Source: Lacibacter sediminis (lineage in GTDB: Bacteria > Bacteroidota > Bacteroidia > Chitinophagales > Chitinophagaceae). Taken from it: a stretch of 64,000 nt of DNA. The notes under the pieces were generated by a model that was given only the letters and a program-made list of their open reading frames with translations, had not been told where the DNA came from and searched no databases. This document shows positions 17,856 through 26,105 of the stretch, piece after piece; positions within the stretch are counted from its first letter, which is position 1, and every line of letters begins with the position of its first letter. The stretch covers positions 3,844,001-3,908,000 of the forward strand of contig NZ_CP060007.1 of assembly GCF_014168535.1 (NCBI RefSeq), in the 5' to 3' direction. The position numbers and the translations under genes are program-made.

Positions 17856-18150
17856 TTGCTACCACATCCACCACCGCATCCACATTAATTGTTCCATACA
17901 CATGCGGAAATGTATCTTCTGTTGATGGACTCCATTCAAACACAAAGCGACTTGTGAGTTTGTCTGTATCAATTACAAGCTTTACCAAATCTGTTTTGCC
18001 GGCAAAATAACGTTCAAGCACACCTGCCACCTGGTTTTCCTGTGAGCAATGAATAAACCCTTCGTCTTTGAGAGAAGGCGTTTCATAGTAGCCGTTGGCT
18101 TTTGCTGCATTCCATTCGGCAGCGGTAGTAACATGATAAATAATGGGCAT
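17848..18150 (-). CDS. DUF952 domain protein
   Basis: 100 residues matching the DUF952 pattern: IYHVTTAAEWNAAKANGYY at the start, GFIHCSQENQVAGVLERYF in the middle and a closing FPHVYGTINVDAVVDV. These proteins have a fold related to ADP-ribosyltransferases and are cytoplasmic; the substrate is unknown. It is followed by nothing on its strand because the M15 peptidase gene converges on it. Two nt downstream of the VOC-family gene, so probably in the same transcript. Confidence 0.88.
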   Translation of the reverse strand: MPIIYHVTTAAEWNAAKANGYYETPSLKDEGFIHCSQENQVAGVLERYFAGKTDLVKLVIDTDKLTSRFVFEWSPSTEDTFPHVYGTINVDAVVDVVAIN

Positions 18151-18152
18151 CG

Positions 18153-18596
18153 TTAACGTTTTACTTCGTTCAGTTCAATTAAATAACCATCTGGATCGGC
18201 AACATAAATCTGTACAGCACCATCAAAGCGAACCTGCTTGTGGAAACTCATCTTATGTTGCGTTAAATATTTTTCAGCAGCAGTAATGGATATAACAAAC
18301 AATGCAAAGTGACTGCCGTTGCGATCGTTCTTCACGTCGAAATCTCTTCCTGCCAATAAATGGATCTGTTGATCAGTTCCCAACTTAAACCAGGAACGGA
18401 TTGCTTTGAGTGAATCAGGAACAGCAACGGGTTCAAGCCCCATTACTTCTTTATAAAATTTGGTGCTTGCAGCAATGTCTTTTACGTGTAAAGCAACATG
18501 ATTGTGTTTTACCACTTCAATCCTTGCATCAGTTTGTGCATAAGAAATCGTTGTGATGAATAAGGCAAAAAAGGCAATCGTTATTCGTTGAAACAT
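18153..18596 (-). CDS. Exported glyoxalase/VOC-family protein
   Basis: 147 residues with a signal peptide (to about ISYAQT), then one VOC module: VKHNHVALHVKDIAASTKFYKEVMGLEPV, HFALFVIS, and IYVADPDGYLIELNEV with the usual metal-ligand Glu. One module is half of an active site, so it should form a dimer. The substrate is not apparent. An exported VOC protein is less usual than a cytoplasmic one. It lies 8 nt after aroC and may be the tail of the aromatic operon. Confidence 0.85.
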   Translation of the reverse strand: MFQRITIAFFALFITTISYAQTDARIEVVKHNHVALHVKDIAASTKFYKEVMGLEPVAVPDSLKAIRSWFKLGTDQQIHLLAGRDFDVKNDRNGSHFALFVISITAAEKYLTQHKMSFHKQVRFDGAVQIYVADPDGYLIELNEVKR

Positions 18597-18604
18597 ATGT
18601 AAAG

Positions 18605-19600
18605 TTAAGAGACGATACGTTTGATCCGTTGTTCCTGCAACATTAAATCAGCCAGTACAATTGCTGTTGCAGCTTCAACAATCACAGGAGCACGCAATGC
18701 CACACAAAGATCATGACGTCCTTTGATCGAAAATTTTTCCATCTGTTCTGTGTCCCAGTTTAAGCTGGTTTGTTCTTTTGGAGTTGAAGATGTTGGTTTG
18801 ATAGCAATACGGAACACCAGTTCATTTCCATTGGTAATGCCTCCTACCACACCGCCTGCATGATTGGTAACAGTTTTACCAACCATATTTTCAATGGCAT
18901 CGTTATGCTCACTGCCAAACATTTTTGCTGCAGCGAAACCGGTTCCAAACTCCACTCCACGAACGGCAGGAATGGTAAACATCATTTGTGCAAGTAATGA
19001 TTCAACAGAATCAAAATACGGTTCACCTAAACCAACAGGCAAACCTGTTACTCTGCATTCAACCAAACCACCTACTGAATCTTTTGCATCAATGGCATTT
19101 TGCAATCCTTTTTCTAAATCTTTTTCACCACCTATTTCTATAACCTCGGCATGAATGGAAACGTCCGTCATCAGTTTTTTTGCTATTGCACCTGCAGCCA
19201 CCAATCCGGTTGTGAGTCGAGCACTGAAGTGTCCGCCACCACGGTAATCTTCATGGCCACCAAATTTTTGATGCGCCACCCAATCGGCATGACCGGGACG
19301 TGGAATGCTGCGCTGCTTATTATAATCTTCGCTGCGTGTATTATTGTTTTCGAAGAAGATCGCAATCGGGAAACCGGTTGTCTTATCATTGAACAAACCA
19401 CTTTTGAAAAACGGGTAGTCCGCTTCCTGTCTTGGTGTTGTTCCTTTTTGTTTCCCACCTTTTCTGCGTTCAAGATCGGGCAAAAGATCATCAACTGTCA
19501 AAGCAAGACCTGCCGGACAACCATCTACCACAATACCTACGCTTTCGCCATGCGATTCGCCAAAGATGGATACACGAAATAATTTACCGAATGAGTTCAT
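18605..19600 (-). CDS. aroC: Chorismate synthase
   Basis: Last step to chorismate: eliminates phosphate from EPSP, needing reduced FMN. 331 residues. Signatures: SFGKLFRVSIFGESHGESVG at the start, RPGHADWVAHQKFGG and DYRGGGHFSARLT in the FMN site, and RHDLCVALRAPVIVEA near the end. Slightly shorter than the usual 350-360, ending at the core fold. It is the last biosynthetic gene of the aromatic operon, 4 nt after a small membrane protein gene. Confidence 0.96.
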   Translation of the reverse strand: MNSFGKLFRVSIFGESHGESVGIVVDGCPAGLALTVDDLLPDLERRKGGKQKGTTPRQEADYPFFKSGLFNDKTTGFPIAIFFENNNTRSEDYNKQRSIPRPGHADWVAHQKFGGHEDYRGGGHFSARLTTGLVAAGAIAKKLMTDVSIHAEVIEIGGEKDLEKGLQNAIDAKDSVGGLVECRVTGLPVGLGEPYFDSVESLLAQMMFTIPAVRGVEFGTGFAAAKMFGSEHNDAIENMVGKTVTNHAGGVVGGITNGNELVFRIAIKPTSSTPKEQTSLNWDTEQMEKFSIKGRHDLCVALRAPVIVEAATAIVLADLMLQEQRIKRIVS

Positions 19601-19604
19601 ATAA

Positions 19605-19925
19605 CTAAAAATTAGTCTTCTTCTTTTTTAACAACATTACCAAAAAAACAATCCTTTCTACTATCAATGAATAAACAACTGAACAAAATAATATTGGCAT
19701 CAAAAGATTCCATATCTCAAACTTTCTTAAAAGCTTGCTTATAGGCCAAACAACTAAATTATATAACCCTTTAAAAAAATATTGATAGGCATTTAAATCT
19801 TCGCTATAGTTTTTTGATGCCAAGGCAATCAGTAATGACCAACAAAACAAGAAGAAGAAGAAAAAAAACAGTCCCCAAAAAAGAGGTGGCCTGAATCCCT
19901 TGAAAAGTAGTTTAAATAACTTCAA
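19605..19925 (-). CDS. Small two-span membrane protein of unknown function
   Basis: 106 residues with a strongly hydrophobic Phe-rich segment (about 14-38) and a second one (about 70-98), ending in a Lys-rich tail (LLKKKKTNF). No family recognised. Its base composition is visibly more AT-rich than that of aroA and aroC on either side, which may mark a later insertion in the aromatic operon. It is tightly spaced (19 nt after aroA, 4 nt before aroC), so it is probably translated from the same transcript. Confidence 0.65.
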   Translation of the reverse strand: MKLFKLLFKGFRPPLFWGLFFFFFFLFCWSLLIALASKNYSEDLNAYQYFFKGLYNLVVWPISKLLRKFEIWNLLMPILFCSVVYSLIVERIVFLVMLLKKKKTNF

Positions 19926-19944
19926 CTTCCTTTTATTTGTTGAA

Positions 19945-21231
19945 TCAGTAAGATACGGAAGCTTTTAATAATTTAAGGTGCTCATAAAAATCAGGGTACG
20001 ATTTATTAATCGCTTCTGCTTCTTCAATCGTTACATCAGCATCTGCTTTCAAGGCAGCTACAGCACAAGCCATGGCAATACGATGATCGTGACGTGAATG
20101 AACCGTAGCTCCTTTTAAACCGTCACCACCATGAACAATCATGAGATCGTCCTGCAACTCTATTGTTACACCCAGTTTCGCAAATTCTTCCTGCAAGGTG
20201 ATTGCACGGTTACTTTCCTTATGCGTTAAACGTGTTGTTCCTTCAATAACTGATTTGCCATTGCAATAAGATGCCAATGCAACCAACGGCGGAAACAGAT
20301 CGGGACATTCAGTTGCATTAAAATGAAATGGCTTTAACGGAGCCGGACCGATTTCAATTTGTTCGGGTTGAATAGAAATGATACAACCACAATCCATCAA
20401 TGCCTGCAACACGGCTTTATCTGCCTGTGTAGAAAATACATCCAATCCTTTTACTACGATGTTTCCTGCAACCGCACCTGCAACGAGTAAGAATGCAGCA
20501 CCACTCCAATCACCTTCCACAGTGTAATGGTGAGTAGTGAGTGGTGAATGGTGAGTGGTGGGAGCAAAATAAAACGATTCGTAATTTTTATTCTCCGGTA
20601 CTTTCAACCCAAACTGTTTCATCACATCGAGTGTAAGATCGATGTAGGGTTTGCTTTTAAGATTAGTAACTGTGATCGATACATCACTTGCATCGCTTGC
20701 AGCATACGCCAGCAACAATCCGGTCAGGAACTGTGAGCTGAGTGATCCGTCAATCGTAATATTTTTTGGAACGATCGGTCCTTGAATATTCAAGGGCAAT
20801 TTCCCCTGGTTGCTTTTTACATGTACATCAAGCTGCGGCAAGATCTCATCAAAGAAATCCATTGGCCTTGTCGTTAAACTGCCGGTACCGTTTACAGTAA
20901 GTGCATGATTGCTTAACGCAACCAACGGTGTAAACATGCGGATGCTTAAACCACTCTCGCCACAATTGATCTCGCTGCTTACCGGTTGCACGCCATTACT
21001 TTCAATAATGAGTTCGTTGTCATTGCTGCTGACGATTCCACCTAAGCGTTGGGTAATATCCATCGCCGCTTTATCATCATTACTATGCCCGGGATTTTTA
21101 ATAACACTTTTTCCTTTCGCCACCAAAGCAGCAGCACATGCACGCTGCATCGAACTTTTTGATGCGTTCGATTGAATAGTTCCTGTAAGTGTAGATGGTT
21201 GTATTGTTACCTTCACGTTATAAACTTTCAA
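19945..21231 (-). CDS. aroA: EPSP synthase (3-phosphoshikimate 1-carboxyvinyltransferase)
   Basis: Joins shikimate-3-phosphate and PEP. 428 residues. Recognisable: SNASKSSMQRACAAALVAKG (the usual SKS motif), NCGESGLSIRM, GTGSLTTRPM, DGSLSSQFLTG and HDHRIAMACA. NCGESGLSIRM departs from the NxGTAxR of the glyphosate-sensitive class, as in other Bacteroidota sequences. A stretch TTHHSPLTTHHYT (about residues 225-237) precedes the conserved VEGDWSGAAF; it is encoded by six heptamer repeat units, 42 nt, and keeps the frame. Start overlaps the aroB stop by 14 nt, so they are translationally coupled. Confidence 0.96.
   Translation of the reverse strand: MKVYNVKVTIQPSTLTGTIQSNASKSSMQRACAAALVAKGKSVIKNPGHSNDDKAAMDITQRLGGIVSSNDNELIIESNGVQPVSSEINCGESGLSIRMFTPLVALSNHALTVNGTGSLTTRPMDFFDEILPQLDVHVKSNQGKLPLNIQGPIVPKNITIDGSLSSQFLTGLLLAYAASDASDVSITVTNLKSKPYIDLTLDVMKQFGLKVPENKNYESFYFAPTTHHSPLTTHHYTVEGDWSGAAFLLVAGAVAGNIVVKGLDVFSTQADKAVLQALMDCGCIISIQPEQIEIGPAPLKPFHFNATECPDLFPPLVALASYCNGKSVIEGTTRLTHKESNRAITLQEEFAKLGVTIELQDDLMIVHGGDGLKGATVHSRHDHRIAMACAVAALKADADVTIEEAEAINKSYPDFYEHLKLLKASVSY
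20522..20563 (-). repeat. Six-unit heptamer array inside aroA
   Basis: On the plus strand the units read roughly GTGTAAT, GGTGAGT, AGTGAGT, GGTGAAT, GGTGAGT, GGTGGGA. Six sevens make 42 nt, exactly 14 codons, so the aroA frame is preserved; the encoded peptide itself repeats every seven residues (TTHHSPL TTHHYTV). Confidence 0.75.
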
Positions 21232-22237
21232 TAATGTTTTTCAATTGTGTTAACGGAATATTCTTCACCACTCCTTGGCCGATCTTATTCAGCAATACAT
21301 AACTCATCTCCGTCTTCACTTTCTTTTTATCTTTTTGCAGAATGTCAAATGCCTTCTTCTTATCAAACTCAGCATAGGTTGGCAAGCCATACTTGCTTAA
21401 TAAATTCACAACTTTCTCTGTTTGTTTAAAGCCGGTGAGTTGTTCAGAAATATGACAGGCGTAAGTCATCCCAATAGAAATGGCTTGACCATGTGACAGT
21501 TCGTACATATTCTCAATAGCATGACCCAACGTATGCCCATAGTTCAACAACTTACGATCACCACTTTCAAACTCATCGGCCTGCACCACTTTTGTTTTAA
21601 TGAGTGCGTTGCGTTTGATGAGTGCTGTCATCAGGCTTTTCTTCTTTTGATAGTCAGCCAATGTATGTGCTTCCAGTTCCTTGAACATTACTGCATCTTT
21701 TATACAGGCATGCTTAATGATCTCAGCAAACCCATTCTCCCATTCGCTTTGCGGAAGTGAAGAAAGCAGCGACAGATCATGTAATAAAAAAGAAGGCTGC
21801 CGGATAATGCCCACCATATTTTTATAAACACCTACGTCAATTCCGTTTTTACCACCAATGCTTGCATCAACCAATGCCAACACAGTTGTAGGTACAAACC
21901 CGAACTTAATACCACGCATATACACCGATGCGACATAGCCTGTAAGATCAGTGATGACACCACCGCCAATACCAACTAAAGTTGATTTACGATCTGCACC
22001 TAATTCGATCAACTGTTCAACAATGGTATCAACAGTTGGCTGAATTTTAAATTCTTCGCCTGCTTTTAATACAATCGTATTCCAGTTCTTCAATTTGTTG
22101 CCATGCGCTTTGAAGATATTTTCATCCGTAATAATGACCGTATGTGTTTTGTCAACGATCTTTCCTAACTGTGAAAGCTGTCCTTCAAAATAGTAATCAA
22201 CAGAAGCAGTAGAGAATTTGTATGTTTTTTTTATCAT
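21218..22237 (-). CDS. aroB: 3-dehydroquinate synthase
   Basis: Second step of the shikimate pathway: cyclises DAHP to 3-dehydroquinate with NAD and a metal ion. 339 residues from the ATG at 22237 (MIKKTYKF); a longer reading back to 22342 would encode repeat DNA. Motifs: VGIGGGVITDLTGYVASVYMRGI, VPTTVLALVDASIGGKNGID, HACIKD and NYGHTLGHAIE with the zinc ligands Glu/His. A CCCCTTTAGGGG palindrome touches its start codon and might affect translation initiation. The stop overlaps the aroA start by 14 nt. Confidence 0.95.
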   Translation of the reverse strand: MIKKTYKFSTASVDYYFEGQLSQLGKIVDKTHTVIITDENIFKAHGNKLKNWNTIVLKAGEEFKIQPTVDTIVEQLIELGADRKSTLVGIGGGVITDLTGYVASVYMRGIKFGFVPTTVLALVDASIGGKNGIDVGVYKNMVGIIRQPSFLLHDLSLLSSLPQSEWENGFAEIIKHACIKDAVMFKELEAHTLADYQKKKSLMTALIKRNALIKTKVVQADEFESGDRKLLNYGHTLGHAIENMYELSHGQAISIGMTYACHISEQLTGFKQTEKVVNLLSKYGLPTYAEFDKKKAFDILQKDKKKVKTEMSYVLLNKIGQGVVKNIPLTQLKNIIESL

Positions 22238-22260
22238 GCCCCCATCCCCTAAAGGGGAGT
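22238..22260. repeat. CCCCTAAAGGGG palindrome abutting the aroB start
   Basis: GCCCCCATCCCCTAAAGGGGAGT: a C-block, then a CCCC-TAAA-GGGG hairpin. It resembles the elements at 26072-26105 and 58113-58140. It ends exactly at the aroB start codon. Confidence 0.55.
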
Positions 22261-22316
22261 AATTAAGTGTACGATGAAAAGTTGTTTTAACACAGATGAC
22301 CAGCGATATCGAACGT

Positions 22317-22335
22317 ACAAGTGTGCGACGCAACG
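22317..22335 (+). repeat. 19-bp dispersed repeat, copy 1
   Basis: ACAAGTGTGCGACGCAACG, identical over 19 nt to the reverse complement at 57715-57733. It lies in the 147-nt gap between the DAHP synthase gene and aroB, among two other repeat types. Confidence 0.6.
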
Positions 22336-22361
22336 AAAGCAATATTATTGCAACACAGCCG

Positions 22362-22396
22362 ACTCACCATTCACGACTCACCACTCACGAATCAAG
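22362..22396. repeat. Heptamer array overlapping the 3' end of the DAHP synthase gene
   Basis: Units ACTCACC, ATTCACG, ACTCACC, ACTCACG, AATCAAG. On the minus strand the unit is GGTGAGT-like, the same as in aroA and in the same orientation relative to transcription. The array supplies the stop codon (22385-22387) and the last codons of the DAHP synthase gene. Confidence 0.7.
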
Positions 22397-23473
22397 CACC
22401 TTCTTCTGATGATTAATGCTTTCCATATGCACTGCATCAAAATACTTGGTGATGAAATCTTTACTCAACCCTTTACGCTCACCTTCTTTAAATGCACGCT
22501 CCAGAATTTCGTTCCAACGGTTTGTTTGTAAGATGGTGATGTTGTTATCTTTTTTATACTGACCAATGTTCTCCGCAATTTTCATACGCTGACCAAGGAT
22601 CTGCATCAACTCATCATCAAGCTGGTTAATTTGCTGACGCAATTTTTCCAACGCCTGGTGAAACTCTGCTGATGCAACATCTTCTTTACGCCAGATAATG
22701 CTGCTGAGCATTTCTGCCAAACGCTCAGGTGTAACCTGTTGTTTCGCATCGCTCCATGCATTGTCCGGATCAATATGACTTTCAATCATCAAACCATCAA
22801 AGTCGAGATCAATTGCTTTTTGTGCTGTCTCTTGCAAAATATCTCTGCGACCGCAAATATGTGAAGGATCATTGATAATGATCTGATCAGGATTACGACG
22901 CTTCATTTCAATTGCCAAATGCCACATCGGCGCATTGCGATATTCTGTATTGCCGTAAGAAGAAAATCCACGGTGAATTAAACCAATTTGTTTGATGCCT
23001 GCACGAGCCACACGTTCAACAGCACCACTCCACAATTCAAGATCAGGATTGATTGGGTTCTTGATCAACACCGGAATATCAACACCACGTAATGCATCAG
23101 CTACTTCCTGCACGCTAAATGGGTTTACGGTTGTACGTGCACCGATCCACAATACATCCACTTCAAAGTTCAATGCATCTTCCACTTGTTTACCGGTTGC
23201 AACTTCAACAGTAGTTGGTAAGCCTGTTAATGCTTTTGCTTTTTGCAGCCATGGTAAACCCTTTGCGCCAATCCCTTCAAACATGCCCGGTTTGGTTCGA
23301 GGTTTCCAGATACCTGCACGCAACATATTTATTTTTCCTGTTGCTGCCAGGCGCTGTGCGGTTGATACTAATTGATCTTCTGTTTCGGCACTGCATGGTC
23401 CGCCAATGATGAGCGGCTTTTTGCTCCATGCTTCCTGCACTTTTTCTTTCATGTTTGCTTCGATTGTTTGCAT
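22385..23473 (-). CDS. Bifunctional DAHP synthase / chorismate mutase
   Basis: 362 residues. The N-terminal part (about 1-265) is a type I-beta DAHP synthase that condenses PEP and erythrose-4-phosphate: IIGGPCSAETE, RAGIWKPRT, IGARTTVNPF, IKNPINPD, LIHRGFSSYG and NDPSHICGRRD. The C-terminal part (about 270-360) is an AroQ-type chorismate mutase: LEKLRQQINQLDDELMQILGQRMKIAENIGQYKK. The synthase-first order is the one known from Porphyromonas gingivalis, where the mutase domain mediates inhibition by prephenate. One polypeptide thus holds the first pathway step and the branch step to Phe/Tyr. 47 nt after the GNAT gene. Confidence 0.95.
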   Translation of the reverse strand: MQTIEANMKEKVQEAWSKKPLIIGGPCSAETEDQLVSTAQRLAATGKINMLRAGIWKPRTKPGMFEGIGAKGLPWLQKAKALTGLPTTVEVATGKQVEDALNFEVDVLWIGARTTVNPFSVQEVADALRGVDIPVLIKNPINPDLELWSGAVERVARAGIKQIGLIHRGFSSYGNTEYRNAPMWHLAIEMKRRNPDQIIINDPSHICGRRDILQETAQKAIDLDFDGLMIESHIDPDNAWSDAKQQVTPERLAEMLSSIIWRKEDVASAEFHQALEKLRQQINQLDDELMQILGQRMKIAENIGQYKKDNNITILQTNRWNEILERAFKEGERKGLSKDFITKYFDAVHMESINHQKKVLDS

Positions 23474-23520
23474 TGTTATTGGTTGTAAAGTTAAGTTTTA
23501 TGTTGCGAACACTTGTTCTG

Positions 23521-23988
23521 CTATTTGGCTGCTGTTGTGTCACTCACTTCAGCGTTCATTTTCCAATCTTCTTTTTTCATTTCAAATTTGATCTCCCCTT
23601 TTCCATACACTCCTGTTTCGATCCATCCCTGCCTGCGATAAAATGTTTCGGCTCTTGTACCGGGACTTGTACTCAACCAAACCGTTTCATTTGTTTGACT
23701 GAAATACCAGCTCATCATCAGATCATGTAATTGCTTTCCAATTCCTTTTGCTTCACAGTTGGGGTCAACAAACAACGCCCATATATTATGATCAATTAAG
23801 TCAGCAATCGAAAAACCAACCACCACATCATCTATTACACAAACCCAACCCTTGCCTCTTCTTGTAATATAATCTTCCACATCACTATCGGGCACCAATG
23901 CAGGATTGCTCAGCCTGTTTTCTTTTACAGCGTTGCGTACAACCTGTATCTGTTTTATATCCTGTATCGTTGCTTCACGAAACATCAT
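23521..23988 (-). CDS. GNAT-family N-acetyltransferase
   Basis: 155 residues. An N-terminal MFREATIQDIKQIQVVRNAV, central WALFVDPNCEAKGIGKQLHDLMMSW with the Q/RxxGxG/A acetyl-CoA loop, and FYRRQGWIETG near the end are typical of the GNAT fold. The substrate is unknown. It overlaps tyrA by 4 nt in the aromatic operon, so it is cotranscribed and probably translationally coupled, but nothing links it to the pathway chemically. Confidence 0.88.
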   Translation of the reverse strand: MMFREATIQDIKQIQVVRNAVKENRLSNPALVPDSDVEDYITRRGKGWVCVIDDVVVGFSIADLIDHNIWALFVDPNCEAKGIGKQLHDLMMSWYFSQTNETVWLSTSPGTRAETFYRRQGWIETGVYGKGEIKFEMKKEDWKMNAEVSDTTAAK

Positions 23989-24833
23989 TTGATAATGCGT
24001 CTGATTTTATTAGCGTGCTCAATCAGGTTTTGCAAATCCGTTCCTTTATCATCTCTGATGCTGTCTCTGAATTTTGTTAACTGTTGAATATGTTCATTCA
24101 ACACATCCAGCACATTTACTTTATTCTGCAGAAAGATAGGCACCCACATAGCAGGATTACTTTTTGCCAAACGCACCGTGCTTTCAAAACCCGCACTCGC
24201 CATTTCGAAAATGGCATTGTCTTCTTTCTCTTTTTCCAATACTGTATTGGCTAATGCAAAAGAGGTGATGTGTGAAATATGACTGACATACGCTGCATGC
24301 AGATCATGCGCTTTTGCTTCCATGCTCAACAGGTGCATACCTATTTTTTTGTACATGTATTTTGTCCACTCCAGTGCATCGAGATCGCTATCGCCTTCGT
24401 TGCAAATGATCACCGCTTTATTTTCATAGGCACCACGTACCGCTGCAGCCGGACCGCTGTATTCGGTACCCCACATCGGATGTGTTGCCACATAACGTCC
24501 ACGTTTGGGATGATTCGCTACAGCTTCTGTTAATTGCGATTTGGTAGAACCCAAATCAACAACGATCTGTTGATCCACTTTATCAAGAATAGAAGGTAAC
24601 AATCCTACCATGAGATCAACAGGGAATGCAAGGATCACTACATCGCTCTGCGCAATGGCTTCATCCAATGGTAAAATTTCATCTACCAGTTCAAGTTCCA
24701 AAGCTTTTGCTTCGTGTTCTTTCGTGGCATCCACTCCAATCAATCTTGATGAGATTTTTTTCTCATGCAGTTGAATGGCGAGTGAACCACCAATTAAGCC
24801 AACCCCGATGATCGCAATACGTTTACGTTCCAT
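23985..24833 (-). CDS. tyrA: Prephenate dehydrogenase
   Basis: Oxidatively decarboxylates prephenate to 4-hydroxyphenylpyruvate for tyrosine. 282 residues. The NAD-binding site is IAIIGVGLIGGSLAIQL; ATHPMWGTEYSGP is the prephenate-binding region with the catalytic His, and AYVSHISHITSFALAN is the conserved helical segment. No ACT domain, so feedback inhibition by tyrosine, if any, must act otherwise. Part of the aromatic operon: 19 nt after the aminotransferase, overlaps the GNAT gene. Confidence 0.94.
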   Translation of the reverse strand: MERKRIAIIGVGLIGGSLAIQLHEKKISSRLIGVDATKEHEAKALELELVDEILPLDEAIAQSDVVILAFPVDLMVGLLPSILDKVDQQIVVDLGSTKSQLTEAVANHPKRGRYVATHPMWGTEYSGPAAAVRGAYENKAVIICNEGDSDLDALEWTKYMYKKIGMHLLSMEAKAHDLHAAYVSHISHITSFALANTVLEKEKEDNAIFEMASAGFESTVRLAKSNPAMWVPIFLQNKVNVLDVLNEHIQQLTKFRDSIRDDKGTDLQNLIEHANKIRRIIK

Positions 24834-24852
24834 ACTTTTTGCTTTTAACCTT

Positions 24853-26004
24853 TTACTTTTGACTTATACGTGCAATTGCTTCTTCAAATCTTGTAACAGG
24901 TGCACACAAACTCACCCGTATATAACCATCACCTGCATTACCAAAAATGCCACCCGGTGTAATAAATACATTACTGTTATACAATACTTCATCACTTAAC
25001 TCGTAACCTGTTTTATACTTCGCCGGGATCTTTGCCCACACAAACATTCCTGCCTGGTCTTTTGAATATTCACAGTTCAACAGATCGAGTAATTCAAATA
25101 CTTTTTCTCTGCGTTCACGGTAAATCTTATTGACGCCATCGTACCAATCTTTACCAAGATTCAAGGCTGTTGCTGCAGCTAATTGCAAAGGCAGAAACAT
25201 ACCACTGTCCATATTGCTTTTGAAACGAAGTACTTCATCAATACGTTCTTTGGCTCCACTCAACATACCAACTCTCCAGCCTGCCATATTCTGACTTTTG
25301 CTGAGTGAGTTTAATTCCAGCACACAATCTTTTGCGCCATCAATACTTAACAAACTCAACGGGTGCTCATTCAAAATAAAACTGTACGGATTATCATGAA
25401 TGATGAGGATGCCTGTTTTCTTTCCGAATGCAACAAGTTGTTCAAATAATTTTTTATCGGGCAGTTGTCCGGTTGGCATCTGCGGATAATTCACAAACAT
25501 CAACTTCACTTTTGAAAGATCGCCTGCTTGCAATGCTGCAAAATCAGGGGCGTAGTTGTTGTCTTCTTTCAGATCATAGTTCACTGATACGCCACCTGCC
25601 AATTTCACCGCACTTCTGTATGTTGGATAGCCCGGGTTTGGCACCAATACTTCGTCGCCTTCATTTAAATAAGTCATACAGATATGCATGATGCCTTCTT
25701 TACTACCGATCAAAGGAAGAATTTCTGTATCAGCATTCAACTCAACATTGTACCATTTCTTATACCAATCGCTCATTGCCTTGCGTAACACAATTGAACC
25801 TTTGTACGATTGATAGGCATGTACATTCGGCTTTGCACTTTCTTCCTGTAATGTTTTGATCACATCAGGATGCGGTGGAAGATCAGGACTGCCAATACCA
25901 AGGTTGATGATCTGCTTACCTTGTTTATTCAGTTCATCGATCTCTCTAAGTTTTTGAGAGAAATAATATTCACCAATACCATCCAATCGTTTTGCTGTTT
26001 GCAT
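24853..26004 (-). CDS. PLP-dependent class I/II aminotransferase (probable aromatic aminotransferase)
   Basis: 383 residues, fold type I. The PLP lysine lies in SLSKSQNMAGWRVGM; other marks are INLGIGSPDLPPHP, PNPGYPTYRSAV and VNYPQMPTGQLP. Family members include LL-diaminopimelate and aspartate/aromatic aminotransferases. Its place between pheA and tyrA argues that it makes phenylalanine and tyrosine from the phenyl- and hydroxyphenylpyruvates; this is inference from context. About 100 nt after pheA, with a palindromic repeat between. Confidence 0.9.
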   Translation of the reverse strand: MQTAKRLDGIGEYYFSQKLREIDELNKQGKQIINLGIGSPDLPPHPDVIKTLQEESAKPNVHAYQSYKGSIVLRKAMSDWYKKWYNVELNADTEILPLIGSKEGIMHICMTYLNEGDEVLVPNPGYPTYRSAVKLAGGVSVNYDLKEDNNYAPDFAALQAGDLSKVKLMFVNYPQMPTGQLPDKKLFEQLVAFGKKTGILIIHDNPYSFILNEHPLSLLSIDGAKDCVLELNSLSKSQNMAGWRVGMLSGAKERIDEVLRFKSNMDSGMFLPLQLAAATALNLGKDWYDGVNKIYRERREKVFELLDLLNCEYSKDQAGMFVWAKIPAKYKTGYELSDEVLYNSNVFITPGGIFGNAGDGYIRVSLCAPVTRFEEAIARISQK

Positions 26005-26071
26005 ATTCTATTCAACTTTCGTTATCTGTTTATTTAATCACCCTGTTTCACATCTGGGCTGTGCCGTAGCC

Positions 26072-26105
26072 AAGTCTCCCTTTTAGGGGAGATTTAGAGG
26101 GGCTT
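26072..26105. repeat. CTCCC-TTTTA-GGGGAG palindromic element after pheA
   Basis: A hairpin (CTCCC / GGGGAG) plus a flanking GAGGGGCTT block, starting at the pheA stop codon. Same two-C-blocks-plus-one-G-block layout as at 22238 and 58113. It could also act as a weak processing or stabilising hairpin inside the operon; there is no T-run for termination. Confidence 0.6.
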
